Positions 32,574 to 42,308 of a stretch of DNA of 64,000 nt are shown here, piece after piece; position 1 is the stretch's first letter; each line of letters starts with the position of its first letter. The DNA lies in assembly GCF_001427125.1 (NCBI RefSeq), contig NZ_LMGK01000025.1, positions 80,595-144,594 on the forward strand, written 5' to 3'. The notes beneath the pieces are model-generated. The model was not told the DNA's origin. It saw only the letters and a list, made by a program, of their open reading frames with translations, and did no database searches. Made by a program: the position numbers and the translations under genes. This DNA is from Pseudomonas sp. Root562 (lineage in GTDB: Bacteria > Pseudomonadota > Gammaproteobacteria > Pseudomonadales > Pseudomonadaceae).

Positions 32574-35077
32574 TGGCACGTCTGCCGCTGTTGCGCCTGT
32601 TCAGCCTCGCCATCCGCCAACTGCTGCGCGACGCTCGCGCCGGTGAATTGCGGGTATTGTTTTTCGCGTTATTGGTGGCCGTGGCCGCGAGTACTGCCAT
32701 TGGTTATTTCGGCGCTCGCCTGAACGGTGCCATGATGCTGCGCGCCACCGAATTCCTCGGGGCCGATCTGGTGCTGGAAGGCAGCTCCGAAGCGCGCCCG
32801 GAACAAATCAGAAGCGGCACCGAGCTGGGTCTGCAACATGCGCAAGTGGTGGAGTTTTCCAGCGTCATCGCCACCGACAACGGCATTCAACTGTCCAGCA
32901 TCAAGGCTGCCGACGATCTCTATCCACTGCGCGGCGAACTGAAAAGCGCCCCCGCCCCTTTCGCCCCGGAAGCACCCGGAGGGAGACCGAAACCCGGCGA
33001 AGCCTGGGTCGAAGCCCGATTGCTGACAGCGCTGAACCTGAAGATCGGCGACAGCATCGATGTGGGCATGAAAACCCTGACACTGGCGCGCGTGTTGACC
33101 TACGAACCGGACCGTGCGGGCAACTTCTACAGTTTGACGCCGCGCGTGCTGATCAATCTCAACGACCTTGCCGCCACCGGCGTCGTGCAACCCGGCAGCC
33201 GGGTCAGTTACCGCGAGCTCTGGCGCGGGAACGCCGAGACGCTGGAGCTCTATCGTCAATTGATCAAACCCGGCCTGGCCGCCAATCAGCGCATCCAGGA
33301 TGCGCGCGATGGCAACCGGCAGATTGGCGGCGCACTGGGCAAGGCCGAGCGTTATTTGAACATGGCCAGTCTGGTCGCGGTGCTGCTGGCCGGTGTCGCC
33401 GTGGCGCTGTCGGCAACGCGCTTCGCCACTCGCCGCTTCGATGCCAGTGCGCTGTTGCGCTGCCTTGGTTTGTCCCGCCGGGAAACCCTGGTGCTGTTCA
33501 GTCTGCAACTGGCCGTCCTCGGCCTGCTCGCCAGCATCACCGGCGCGGTCATCGGCTGGCTTGCGCAACTTGGCCTGTTCGCCCTGCTGCACGACTTGTT
33601 GCCGACCGATGTGCCGCCCGGCGGCCTGTTTCCGGCCTTCGCCGGAATCGGCACAGGTTTGGTTGCACTGGCCGGGTTTGCCTTGCCGCCACTGGCTGCA
33701 CTGGGTCGGGTACCACCGCTGCGGGTGTTGCGGCGGGACATGCTGCCGATCCCGTCGAGTTCCTGGATGGTCTACGGCGCTGCATTGGGCGCCCTCGGCC
33801 TGATCATGTGGCGCCTGAGCCTGGACCTTCTGCTGACCTTCGCCCTGCTCGGTGGTGGCGTCGTTGCGGCGCTGGTGCTGGGTGGCTTGTTGTTGCTGCT
33901 GCTGAAAAGTCTGCGGCGAATGCTGGCCCGTGCGTCTTTGCCGTGGCGGCTGGGGCTGGGTCAATTGTTGCGCCATCCTCTGGCGGCGGCGGGACAATCA
34001 CTGGCATTCGGCCTGATCCTGCTGTCGATGGCGTTGATTGCGCTGCTGCGCGGTGAATTGCTCGATACCTGGCAGAACCAGTTGCCGAAAAATGCACCGA
34101 ACTACTTTGCGCTGAACATTCTGCCGGGGGATAAACAGGCCTTCGCCGATCGCCTGATGGAGTTGTCGGCGCAATCGGCGCCGCTGTATCCGGTGGTACC
34201 GGGACGCCTGATCAGCATCAACGGCGAGCCAGTGCAGCAGATCGTCACCAAGGAGTCCGCAGGTGACCGGGCGATCCAGCGGGACTTGAGCCTGACCTGG
34301 GCGGCGGACTTGCCAGCGGGCAACAAACTCACTGCCGGCAACTGGTGGCCCGAGCAGGCGCCGGATGACATTCCCGGCGTCTCGGTGGAGGGCAAGGTCG
34401 CCGAGAGCCTGAAGCTCAAGCTCGGCGACCATCTGATCTTCACCGTCGGCGGGGTCAATCGCGAGGCCAAAGTCACCAGTCTGCGGGAGATCAACTGGGA
34501 TAACTTCCAGCCGAACTTCTTCATGATCTTCCAGCCCGGGACCTTGAAGGACCTGCCGGCAACTTACCTGACCAGCTTCTACCTCGCATCGGGTCATGAC
34601 CAGCAGATCGTCGATCTGTCCCGAGCCTTTCCGGCGGTGACCATTTTGCAAGTCGAGGCGCTGTTGGCGCAGCTGCGCAGCATCCTCGCCCAGGTCACCC
34701 TGGCGGTGGAGTACGTGCTGTTATTCGTGCTGGCAGCGGGGATGGCGGTGTTGTTTTCCGGCCTGCAAGCGACACTGGACGAGCGCATTCGTCAGGGCGC
34801 TTTATTGCGGGCGCTGGGTGCAGAGCGGCAATTGCTGGTCAAGGCGCGGCGAATCGAGTTCGGTTTGCTGGGCGCAGTCAGCGGCTTGCTGGCAGCGCTG
34901 GGCTCGGAAGTCGTGAGCCTGGTGCTTTACCGATATGCGTTCGACCTGCCCTGGCATCCGCATCCGTGGCTGCTGGTGTTGCCATTGATCGGTGCTGTGC
35001 TGATCGGCGGCGCCGGTGTATTCGGCACTCGCCGCGCCTTGAATGCCAGCCCGCTGACAGTTTTGCGCGAGGGTTGA
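32573..35077 (+). CDS. Large FtsX-type ABC permease YbbP
   Basis: The protein has 834 residues. An N-terminal membrane helix (LRVLFFALLVAVAASTAIGYF region) precedes a periplasmic MacB-like domain. A first FtsX block (MASLVAVLLAGVAVALSATRF onward), central helices, a second periplasmic domain and a C-terminal FtsX block (VEYVLLFVLAAGMAVLFSGL) follow. It is the membrane partner of the upstream ATPase (TGATG overlap). A TTG at 32570 is rejected in favour of the coupled ATG. Confidence 0.92.
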   Translation: MARLPLLRLFSLAIRQLLRDARAGELRVLFFALLVAVAASTAIGYFGARLNGAMMLRATEFLGADLVLEGSSEARPEQIRSGTELGLQHAQVVEFSSVIATDNGIQLSSIKAADDLYPLRGELKSAPAPFAPEAPGGRPKPGEAWVEARLLTALNLKIGDSIDVGMKTLTLARVLTYEPDRAGNFYSLTPRVLINLNDLAATGVVQPGSRVSYRELWRGNAETLELYRQLIKPGLAANQRIQDARDGNRQIGGALGKAERYLNMASLVAVLLAGVAVALSATRFATRRFDASALLRCLGLSRRETLVLFSLQLAVLGLLASITGAVIGWLAQLGLFALLHDLLPTDVPPGGLFPAFAGIGTGLVALAGFALPPLAALGRVPPLRVLRRDMLPIPSSSWMVYGAALGALGLIMWRLSLDLLLTFALLGGGVVAALVLGGLLLLLLKSLRRMLARASLPWRLGLGQLLRHPLAAAGQSLAFGLILLSMALIALLRGELLDTWQNQLPKNAPNYFALNILPGDKQAFADRLMELSAQSAPLYPVVPGRLISINGEPVQQIVTKESAGDRAIQRDLSLTWAADLPAGNKLTAGNWWPEQAPDDIPGVSVEGKVAESLKLKLGDHLIFTVGGVNREAKVTSLREINWDNFQPNFFMIFQPGTLKDLPATYLTSFYLASGHDQQIVDLSRAFPAVTILQVEALLAQLRSILAQVTLAVEYVLLFVLAAGMAVLFSGLQATLDERIRQGALLRALGAERQLLVKARRIEFGLLGAVSGLLAALGSEVVSLVLYRYAFDLPWHPHPWLLVLPLIGAVLIGGAGVFGTRRALNASPLTVLREG

Positions 35078-35111
35078 TAAACTCAAGCGCTCTTAATCAC
35101 AAGAAGTCGCC

Positions 35112-35609
35112 ATGAGCCGCTACCGCCCTCCCCGAACCGCCGGCACCGCGCTGATCACCCCCGAAGGTGAAGCGCGGATGCGTGCCGAGTTTCATGAGCT
35201 TTGGCATGTCCGTAGGCCGCAAGTCACGCAGTCTGTCAGCGAAGCGGCGGCACAGGGCGATCGCTCGGAAAACGCTGAATACACCTACGGCAAAAAGATG
35301 CTGCGGGAAATCGACAGTCGCGTGCGGTTTCTCACTAAACGCCTGGAAGCGCTCAAGGTCGTCAGTGAAAAGCCCAGCGACCCGAACAAAGTCTATTTCG
35401 GTGCGTGGGTCACCATCGAGGACGAGGACGGCAAAGAGTCCCGTTATCGCATCGTCGGGCCGGATGAGCTGGACTTGAAACAGGGCCTGATCAGCATCGA
35501 TTCACCGCTGGCCCGCGCCTTGATCGGCAAGGCTCTGGACGCCGAAGTGCGAGTCCAGACGCCTACCGGCGAACAATGTGTGTACATCGTTTCGATCGAC
35601 TATCCGTAA
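35112..35609 (+). CDS. greB: Transcription elongation factor GreB
   Basis: The protein has 165 residues. The N-terminal coiled coil has the acidic tip AAAQGDRSENAEYTYGKKML, where the D and E residues coordinate Mg2+ to reactivate backtracked RNA polymerase; the C-terminal FKBP-like domain contains ISIDSPLARALIGK. The GreB-type basic patch is consistent with HVRRPQVTQ. It starts 34 bp after ybbP and may be co-transcribed. Confidence 0.95.
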   Translation: MSRYRPPRTAGTALITPEGEARMRAEFHELWHVRRPQVTQSVSEAAAQGDRSENAEYTYGKKMLREIDSRVRFLTKRLEALKVVSEKPSDPNKVYFGAWVTIEDEDGKESRYRIVGPDELDLKQGLISIDSPLARALIGKALDAEVRVQTPTGEQCVYIVSIDYP

Positions 35610-35626
35610 GCCGTAGCGCTCGGCAT

Positions 35627-35935
35627 TCAGCGACGGGTAATCAGCCCTTGCCGGGCGACACGGGTCAGTTGCCTGATGACTTCGGGGGCGTCTTCGAGGT
35701 TTGGCGATTGAATCACCGCCAGATCAAAACTGTCGCTGGCAAAACGGGCGAGGGATTCGCCGTCGTCGACGAACTGGATCAGGAACGCAGCGGGACCGCC
35801 GTTACGACGTGGCCAACCATCGAGATAACGCAGGAGCGTCGGCTGATGCTTGCCGCCAAGCAGGATTTTTGGATTGCGCTGGGTGAGGTGTGCCGTGATC
35901 GGCGCGGGACGTACTACAGGGTTTAGTGCATTCAT
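35627..35935 (-). CDS. Hypothetical protein resembling the end of a methyltransferase fold
   Basis: The protein has 102 residues from the ATG at 35935. The C-terminal half (SFDLAVIQSPNLEDAPEVIR, QLTRVARQGLITRR) looks like beta-4/alpha-4 of a class I SAM-dependent methyltransferase, but no SAM-binding glycine loop is present. It may be a fragment, a non-enzymatic relative, or unrelated. It is convergent with greB (17 bp). No clear Shine-Dalgarno sequence; GAGG lies 17 nt upstream. Confidence 0.55.
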   Translation of the reverse strand: MNALNPVVRPAPITAHLTQRNPKILLGGKHQPTLLRYLDGWPRRNGGPAAFLIQFVDDGESLARFASDSFDLAVIQSPNLEDAPEVIRQLTRVARQGLITRR

Positions 35936-36137
35936 CGTGTCGTGTCTCTGCCTCAAAAGTCTGCATGGCAGGTGAGAGGCAACACCGAACCAGCGCTTTA
36001 GCGGTATTTCGAAGCCTGTTTCAAGCTTCTATCGGCAACTGAATGAGTCACCTGGCGCCCCGCAAGTAGCTGTTTAAATCGGCGCATGGGCAGCATCCTA
36101 GAGAAGCTGACCGGACAGTGTCAAGAATGACGCGTAA

Positions 36138-36176
36138 CAAAAAAAGGCCCGCACAATGCTCATTGTGCGGGCCTTT
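36138..36176 (-). terminator. Intrinsic terminator of the DoxX gene
   Basis: The stem AGGCCCGCACAATG / CATTGTGCGGGCCT is followed on the minus strand by a long T-run. It lies just after the DoxX stop codon. Confidence 0.92.
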
Positions 36177-36193
36177 GCCTTGAGCCAGAGCGG

Positions 36194-36628
36194 TCAGCCG
36201 GCGATGGCGCGGTCTGCCGAGAGCTTGCCGGCGCCTTCGATCAGTACCGCGATGCTGCCACCGAGCAGTGCGAGAGCGAACTCATAACCGTTGTTGGCCA
36301 TGAACAAGCCGTTGCTGATATGCACCGAGAAGATCGCCACCAGGGAAAGGAAGGTCAGGCCCAGCGCGGCCGGCCGCACCAGCAAGCCGATGATCAACGC
36401 CAGCCCGGCGAAGAACTCGGTACCACCTGCCAGCGTCGCCATCAGGTAGCCTGGCGTCAGGCCGATGCTTTCCATGTACTGCGCGGTGCCGGCCAGACCG
36501 TAGCCACCAAATGCCCCGAACAGTTTCTGCGAGCCGTGGGCAGCGAAGATGATGCCGACGATAATTCGCAGAACGGTCAGGCCGTAGCCAGCGCGGGTAA
36601 ACAGTACCTTGTTGATCAGTGTGCTCAT
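36194..36628 (-). CDS. DoxX-family membrane protein
   Basis: The protein has 144 residues with four hydrophobic helices (about 16-32, 58-83, 88-105, 113-132). DoxX hallmarks are RIIVGIIFAAHGSQKLFG and LAGGTEFFAGLALIIGLLVRPAA. Members are small inner-membrane oxidoreductase-associated proteins; some take part in thiosulfate or thiol stress metabolism. The function here is unknown. It is a single gene with its own strong terminator. Confidence 0.88.
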   Translation of the reverse strand: MSTLINKVLFTRAGYGLTVLRIIVGIIFAAHGSQKLFGAFGGYGLAGTAQYMESIGLTPGYLMATLAGGTEFFAGLALIIGLLVRPAALGLTFLSLVAIFSVHISNGLFMANNGYEFALALLGGSIAVLIEGAGKLSADRAIAG

Positions 36629-36731
36629 GCTGTGTCATCCATTGTGAGAGTGAGTTGGTTGGCCGCCATATTAATCAGTAAATCTCATGTTAAAAGCGCA
36701 AAATATCCACCTTAACAATCAGTTTATTCGA

Positions 36732-38153
36732 TCACTTACGAAGGGCAACCTTCTGCCCCTGGGGCTCCAACGACTCCCGCTCCCGATCGAACGCCAGGTA
36801 ATACTTGTTCACGCTATTAACATAGCTGACAGGTCCCATTCCCACCTGCTCCATGGCAACGCGCTCGACCTGGAAAAACCACTGGTTCGGATTCAGGCCT
36901 CGACGCCGTGCCTCGGCACGCATTCCTTGCACCCGCTCCGGTCCGATGTTGTAGGCCGCCAGCACGAAGGCCATTCGCTCGCGTTCGTTGAGCTTGGGGC
37001 TGGCGAAAAACTTGCGACGAATCATCGCCAGATACTTGGCCCCGGCCTGCACATTGGCATCAAGATCCTGAATATTGTTGACCCCCACCCGCTGGGCCGC
37101 GGAAGGCGTGATCTGCATCAGCCCGGTCGGCGCACCGCCACTGCGCGCCGTCGGCTTCAGGCCTGACTCCTTGAACGCCAGCGCCGCCAGGTTCAACCAG
37201 TCCATGTTTTGCGCATCGGCATGCTTTTGCAGCACTGGTCGCAGCTTTTCCAGACGTTGTCGGTCAGCCTTGGCCAGTGGGTAGTGAACCTGGTACAGGC
37301 GCCGATAGATGCGCAGGAAGGCCGCATCCTGATCCGACGGCTTTTTGTAACCGGTGAGAAAGCGATCAATGCTGGCGCGCAGCATCGAAGCATCGCGACG
37401 CACGAACCAGAACTCTTCGCCCGGCTCGCTGATGAGCACCTGTCGATCCAGGCGCAGTTTCGGCAGGATCTTGCCCCAGCGTTCGGCGATTGGCTGCTCA
37501 ACGATGGTCAGATGAAAGATCCCGCCCTGGACCATTTCCAGCACGTCTTCGACCGCCAGGCTGGGATCGACCCATTCGATGTTGACCGCTGGCAATTTAT
37601 GCAGCGCGAGCTTTTGGTTGATCTGGCTGATGGCATCCCCGGCGGCGCTGCCCGTTGGCAACGCCAGGGTTTTACCTGACAACTGTTCAAGTCGGGTGTA
37701 GCGGCGCTCACCCTTGATGCCCACCAGCACCAAGGGAATGTTCCTGGCCACCGGTTCACTGCTGCTGACGGCGAACCCCGGTTGCAAATCGAGCAATTCT
37801 CCAGGCGCAACCAGATCGCCCTCCCCGCGCTGCAACGCGCCGAGCAGTTGATCCTTGGCTTTGGGAATGATCTTGAGGCTGATTTCCTGGCCGTCACGGG
37901 CGTGACCATTGAGGTATTGCTCAAAGGCGCGCAAGCGATGGTATTCGACGCCGATGGCCTGGCCCTGGACTTCACCGGAGCTGTTGCGACTCTGGTTGAC
38001 CAACACCCGCAGCACTCGACTGCTGCGAATTTCCGTCAAGTCTCGGACCTTGGTCGCCGGCACGGCTTGCAGGGGGCCGGGCAGACGCGCGACCGCCGAC
38101 ATCGGCAGCAGCAGCGAACAACACAGCAATAGCAAAACCGAGGGACGAATCAT
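36732..38153 (-). CDS. mltF: Membrane-bound lytic transglycosylase MltF-like
   Basis: The protein has 473 residues. The signal peptide (cleavage near AVARL) is followed by a periplasmic solute-binding-like domain (about 45-280: LRVLVNQSRNSS, LALPTGSAAGD), then the SLT lysozyme-like domain with catalytic Glu in AFKESGLKP, and GLMQITPSAAQRVGV, AAYNIGPERV. It cleaves peptidoglycan glycan strands, forming anhydromuropeptides. No lipobox Cys is evident at the cleavage site (CC within the signal core), so it may be periplasmic rather than lipid-anchored. Confidence 0.88.
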   Translation of the reverse strand: MIRPSVLLLLCCSLLLPMSAVARLPGPLQAVPATKVRDLTEIRSSRVLRVLVNQSRNSSGEVQGQAIGVEYHRLRAFEQYLNGHARDGQEISLKIIPKAKDQLLGALQRGEGDLVAPGELLDLQPGFAVSSSEPVARNIPLVLVGIKGERRYTRLEQLSGKTLALPTGSAAGDAISQINQKLALHKLPAVNIEWVDPSLAVEDVLEMVQGGIFHLTIVEQPIAERWGKILPKLRLDRQVLISEPGEEFWFVRRDASMLRASIDRFLTGYKKPSDQDAAFLRIYRRLYQVHYPLAKADRQRLEKLRPVLQKHADAQNMDWLNLAALAFKESGLKPTARSGGAPTGLMQITPSAAQRVGVNNIQDLDANVQAGAKYLAMIRRKFFASPKLNERERMAFVLAAYNIGPERVQGMRAEARRRGLNPNQWFFQVERVAMEQVGMGPVSYVNSVNKYYLAFDRERESLEPQGQKVALRK

Positions 38154-38387
38154 CCACTCTCCGGAAAGAATTCGGGCTGATCACATGAGTGTTTTCATGA
38201 AATCAAACGAAAAAACTGAGCGCCTGAGCGCTGGCAAAGTGCGGAAGACTGGCACAGTGATGGCAACCTTGACCACCCCGCCCGGTCCCGCGGCTCAAAA
38301 GACAGCTATAACTCGTTGTAGTTCTTGGTTTTTCTTATAAATCTACAGCTCTGATATGCTTTCCGGCCTTTGGTCCGAGGTAGCACC

Positions 38388-39197
38388 ATGCAACTCATCG
38401 ATATCGGCGTCAACCTGACCAACCCCAGTTTTGCCGACAAACACCAGGCGGTACTCGACCGCGCCTATGCCGCTGGCGTATGCCAATTGGTGTTGACCGG
38501 TACCAGTGTCGAAGGCAGCGAGCAAGCGCTCGAACTCTGCGGGCAACTGGATGACAGCGCGCAACGGCTGTTCGCCACCGCTGGTATTCACCCGCACTCG
38601 GCCAGCGACTGGAATGCCGACAGCGCCCGACGCCTGCGCAGCCTGCTTAAAGAGCCGAACGTGGTCGCCGTGGGTGAATGCGGACTGGATTTCAACCGCG
38701 ATTTCTCGCCACGGCCACAACAGGAAAAAGTCCTGGAAGAACATCTGGCGATGGCCGTTGAACTGCAATTGCCGGTGTTCCTGCACGAGCGGGATGCCAG
38801 CCAGCGTCTGCTGGAAATCCTGCGCGACTACCGCGACCAACTGCCCGCCGCCGTGGTGCATTGCTTCACCGGCGAAAAGTCTGCGCTGTTCAGCTACCTC
38901 GATCTGGATTTGCACATCGGCATGACTGGCTGGATCTGCGATGAGCGCCGGGGCACGCACCTGCACCCATTGGTCAAGGAAATCAAGCGCGGACGCCTGA
39001 TGCTGGAAAGCGACGCGCCGTACCTGCTGCCACGCAGCCTGCGACCGAAGCCGAAAAATGGCCGCAACGAACCGGCGTACCTGACCGAGGTGTTGCGCGA
39101 GGTGGCATTGCATCGGGCCGAAACCGAGGAAGATCTGGCGGCGCACACGACCGCCTGCGCACGGGCGTTTTTCCGATTGCCGTCAGTTCCTCAGTAG
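38388..39197 (+). CDS. tatD: TatD-family metal-dependent DNase
   Basis: The protein has 269 residues from ATG 38388. It begins MQLIDIGVNLTNPSFADKH, as in E. coli TatD. Metal-site segments are VGECGLDFNRDFS, PVFLHERDA, VVHCFTGEKSA and LLESDAPYLLPRS. It is a 3'-5' exonuclease/AP endonuclease acting in oxidative DNA repair. The frame is open 18 bp further upstream, but MQLID matches the family start. It is divergent from mltF. Confidence 0.92.
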   Translation: MQLIDIGVNLTNPSFADKHQAVLDRAYAAGVCQLVLTGTSVEGSEQALELCGQLDDSAQRLFATAGIHPHSASDWNADSARRLRSLLKEPNVVAVGECGLDFNRDFSPRPQQEKVLEEHLAMAVELQLPVFLHERDASQRLLEILRDYRDQLPAAVVHCFTGEKSALFSYLDLDLHIGMTGWICDERRGTHLHPLVKEIKRGRLMLESDAPYLLPRSLRPKPKNGRNEPAYLTEVLREVALHRAETEEDLAAHTTACARAFFRLPSVPQ

Positions 39198-39306
39198 CCA
39201 CAGGTAAAGCGGTGCCCAGTTGACTCATGTCAACTTTCGAAGCTCTGCATAGCGGCACAATAATGGCACCTTGCCAATGCTGTTTCCGCTATCAGAGAAG
39301 ACCTAC

Positions 39307-40788
39307 ATGGGTACCTGGCTTAGCAATATCTCGCTGAAATACAAATTCTGGGCGGTGAACGCCGTCGCCTTCGTTACCACCCTGCTGCTGGTGCTGTACG
39401 CCGTGCAGCTCGAGCAACAGGCACGCCAGCACGCCGCGCAGGAATCGGCTCAGGCACAGGCGCGATTACTGGCTGCCTGGCCGGTCGGGCAAGCGCTGCC
39501 CAAAGCCGAAAACCTGCTGACGTTCACTCGCGGGCAAGCCCCCTCGCTCAATGACCAACCGCTGCCGAAGCTGACGGATGCCAAGGGCTGGGTCGAGATC
39601 AATCGCATGCCGTTGTTCGGTGACAATCTGCTGATGGGTGCCGAGGTGTTCACGCGCGCGGACGGCCAGCACGTAGCAGTGCTTGCCCATGGGCCGAGCC
39701 TGAGCCAGGTGTTCGGCGAGCGATTCGCCCACTACGCGGTGGCGGTGTTCGTGTTGATGCTGGTCATGCTCGGAGCCTCGCAGCTGTTGATCCGCTTCCT
39801 GCTCAGCCAACTCAACACCTTGAAGGACGTGATGCTTCACGTGGAAAAAACCGGTGATTTGTCGGCCCGGGTTCCACTGGCCTGCAACGACGAAGTCGGG
39901 CAGATGGCAAACGCCTTCAATGCCATGCAGGCCGGTTATCAGCGGGTGGTCATCACCGTCGCCAGCACAGCGCAGCAGCTGGATGAGGGCGCCGCACGCC
40001 TGGCTTCAAGCATGAACGAAGTGCAGCACGGCATGCTCGGCCAGCAAAGTGAAACCGATCAAGCCGCCACCGCCATCAACGAAATGACCGCAACGGTCTA
40101 CCACATCGCCCAACACGCCGGCGCCACACGCGACTTGTCGCAATCGGCCGACACCCTGGCCGGCAGTGGGCAAGCAGTGGTCATGCGCGTACAAAAGTCG
40201 ATAGCCGGGCTGTCCACCGGCGTGCAGCAAACCGCCGAGATGATTCAGCGGCTGGCCGAGGACAGCCAGAAAATCAACGGCGTGGTCAACGTGATTCACA
40301 GCATTGCCGAGCAGACCAATCTGCTGGCATTGAACGCGGCCATCGAAGCAGCCCGGGCAGGCGAAATGGGCCGTGGCTTTGCGGTGGTCGCCGATGAAGT
40401 GCGCAACCTGGCCAAGCGTGTGCAGGCTTCGACAGATGAAATCACCGTGATGGTGTCAGCGTTGCAGGCCGGGACACGGGACGCCGTGGACTTCATGCAG
40501 GAGAGCTCGTTCAAGGCCGACGATTGCGTGCAACAGGCGCAGGAGGCCGGCGCCGCCCTGGTGCAGATTACCGGTGCGGTGGCGCAGATGCGTGAAAGCA
40601 ATACGCAGATTGCTGTGGCAGCCGAGCAGCAGAGTCAGGTGGCGGAAGAGATGAACCGGGCGGTGGTGAGCATCCGCGATGTCACCGAAAACACCGTGCG
40701 GCAGACCGTCGGGTCGGCAACCACCAGTCATGAACTGGCGGCGCTGGCAGGAGAATTGAGCAAGGCCATCGGGCAATTGAAACTTTAA
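39307..40788 (+). CDS. Methyl-accepting chemotaxis protein
   Basis: The protein has 493 residues from ATG 39307. A first membrane helix (about 12-32) precedes a short periplasmic domain of roughly 105 residues, then a second helix (about 141-163), HAMP (LSQLNTLKDVMLHVEKTGDLS region) and the cytoplasmic signalling hairpin with EQTNLLALNAAIEAARAGE at the tip. The ligand is not deducible; the small periplasmic domain differs from the usual dCache or 4-helix sensors. An upstream in-frame ATG (39277) is less likely. Confidence 0.9.
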   Translation: MGTWLSNISLKYKFWAVNAVAFVTTLLLVLYAVQLEQQARQHAAQESAQAQARLLAAWPVGQALPKAENLLTFTRGQAPSLNDQPLPKLTDAKGWVEINRMPLFGDNLLMGAEVFTRADGQHVAVLAHGPSLSQVFGERFAHYAVAVFVLMLVMLGASQLLIRFLLSQLNTLKDVMLHVEKTGDLSARVPLACNDEVGQMANAFNAMQAGYQRVVITVASTAQQLDEGAARLASSMNEVQHGMLGQQSETDQAATAINEMTATVYHIAQHAGATRDLSQSADTLAGSGQAVVMRVQKSIAGLSTGVQQTAEMIQRLAEDSQKINGVVNVIHSIAEQTNLLALNAAIEAARAGEMGRGFAVVADEVRNLAKRVQASTDEITVMVSALQAGTRDAVDFMQESSFKADDCVQQAQEAGAALVQITGAVAQMRESNTQIAVAAEQQSQVAEEMNRAVVSIRDVTENTVRQTVGSATTSHELAALAGELSKAIGQLKL

Positions 40789-40934
40789 AAGCTCGCAGCC
40801 TGCGGCCGCTGCGGTGCAAGCGATCCTTTTTGCCCATGACGCCTATCACGGCCATAGCCAACCTCGATTCGCCGCCCGCTCGGGCCGGGCCTATTCTTCA
40901 ATCATGTGTTCAACATGGATCGAGGATTAGCATC

Positions 40935-41300
40935 ATGGGCAAACGTCACCCCAACCTTCCCGCCTGGCAATGGCGTGCCTACCCGAACAATCACCAGCAC
41001 CCGGCCAACCTGGTGCTGCACCTGATTGCCGTGCCGCTGTTCATCGTGGCGTTTCTGTTGATCGTCTGCGGCGTGTTCAGCCTGAATCTGGCGAACCTTG
41101 CCATTGGCATCATCGGGGTGATCGCTGCACTCGGCCTGCAACGCCATGGCCACAGCCTCGAAGCACAAGCCTCCGAGCCGTTCAGCGACCGAAAAGACGC
41201 TGTGTCGCGCCTGATGGTCGAGCAGTTCCTGACCTTCCCGCGATTTTTCCTCAGCGGCGGCTGGTGGCGCGCCTGGCGTGAACGCCACCGCCGTCACTGA
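40935..41300 (+). CDS. Mpo1-like (DUF962) small membrane protein
   Basis: The protein has 121 residues from ATG 40935 (GAGGA upstream). The family motif YPNNHQHPANLVLHLIAVPL carries the conserved histidines; two hydrophobic segments follow (LFIVAFLLIVCGVFSL, LAIGIIGVIAALGLQRHGH), then FLTFPRFFLSGG. Yeast Mpo1 is an Fe2+ dioxygenase in fatty-acid alpha-oxidation; bacterial function is unproven. It is convergent with a thioesterase gene (stops abut). Confidence 0.85.
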   Translation: MGKRHPNLPAWQWRAYPNNHQHPANLVLHLIAVPLFIVAFLLIVCGVFSLNLANLAIGIIGVIAALGLQRHGHSLEAQASEPFSDRKDAVSRLMVEQFLTFPRFFLSGGWWRAWRERHRRH

Positions 41301-42098
41301 TCAGGCGAACACCGTCACCGTTTGCCGGCTCATGGCAATCAATCGACCTTGCGCGTCCCACATCTTCGCGGCGGCATGCCCGTAACCGTTGGCGGCATAT
41401 TCGGTTTCGACCAGGTACTTGCACCAGTCCAGGGTGCTCAGCTCCAGCAGAGGTTGGACGAATTCGATAGTCCAGGTCAGCGTGCTGCCCATGGCCGGTT
41501 TGTTCAAGAAAGGCATCACCGCCGGCGGCCAGGCGTCCACCAGTGCCAGAATGTGCGATTCAGTGATCGCCTCTTCCTTCACGTCACCACGCAAGCGCAC
41601 CCAGCCCCCCATCTGACGCGATGTGCTGCCGCTGAACGGCAGCCCGCCGACACTCCAGCGCATCGCCAGATGGCGCATGAATTCCGGGATGACGCCTTCG
41701 ATGAAAGGCAGCTCCTGGCACTCCTCCCAATGCTTCATCTCGGGTGCTGGCTCGGCCTGTACCGACACTTCAGACGGACGCGAGGCGCCGAAACTGCCCT
41801 GAATCAACGTCACCACCTGCCCCTTCTGCATTACGCGGCCCAGCACCTGGCTGACGGCTTTGCCTTCGCGCAGCACGTCGACTTCAAAACTGACGGCGAC
41901 TTCCGGTTCGACCGGGCCAACGAAGGTGATCGCCAACGATCGCACGGGCCGGTCCGCCGGAACTTTTGCGCGCATGGCTTCGTACTGCAAAGCGGCCACC
42001 AAACCACCGAAACTGGCACGTCCCTGAGCCCACCCGGCCGGGATGGTGAGCTCAAACGGTTGGCGGCGGACGGCGTCGAGCAAATCGCAAAAGCGCAT
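41301..42098 (-). CDS. Acyl-CoA thioesterase, double hot-dog (TesB-like)
   Basis: The protein has 265 residues from the ATG at 42098 (GAGG 5-6 nt upstream). The N-terminal hot-dog has WAQGRASFGGLVAALQYEAM; the C-terminal one has GGWVRLRGD, ALVDAWPPAVMPFL, TWTIEFVQPL and the final MWDAQGRLIAMSRQTVTVFA (MWDAQGRLIAMS). It would hydrolyse medium- or long-chain acyl-CoAs. Substrate range unknown. Confidence 0.87.
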   Translation of the reverse strand: MRFCDLLDAVRRQPFELTIPAGWAQGRASFGGLVAALQYEAMRAKVPADRPVRSLAITFVGPVEPEVAVSFEVDVLREGKAVSQVLGRVMQKGQVVTLIQGSFGASRPSEVSVQAEPAPEMKHWEECQELPFIEGVIPEFMRHLAMRWSVGGLPFSGSTSRQMGGWVRLRGDVKEEAITESHILALVDAWPPAVMPFLNKPAMGSTLTWTIEFVQPLLELSTLDWCKYLVETEYAANGYGHAAAKMWDAQGRLIAMSRQTVTVFA

Positions 42099-42223
42099 GG
42101 AAACCTCAGGATCGGGAAAAGGATGCAGGGATCTTAACCAGCCGGCGAAGGCTGTACAGCGCACATTCCGGCCAAATTGACTGACAGATGGGCCGCACAA
42201 GCCCCCCGTATAATCCCAAGCCT

Positions 42224-42292
42224 TGTAGGAGCGAGGCTTGCCGGCGATGGCGTCCGGTGGATCGCTATCGCGAGCAAGCTTTGCTCCTACAG
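42224..42292. repeat. REP pair between the thioesterase and CHAD genes
   Basis: TGTAGGAGCGAGGCTTGCCG and the inverted CGCGAGCAAGCTTTGCTCC enclose a short loop. The arms are imperfect. Confidence 0.8.
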
Positions 42293-42308
42293 GGGGAAGT
42301 GACTGATT

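Noticed and set aside
38185..38340. 51-codon plus-strand frame between mltF and tatD
   Set aside because: No clear ribosome-binding site and no family; left out as probably chance.
40789..40934. Possible small RNA between the chemoreceptor and Mpo1-like genes
   Set aside because: No terminator-like hairpin or promoter boxes were found in the gap.
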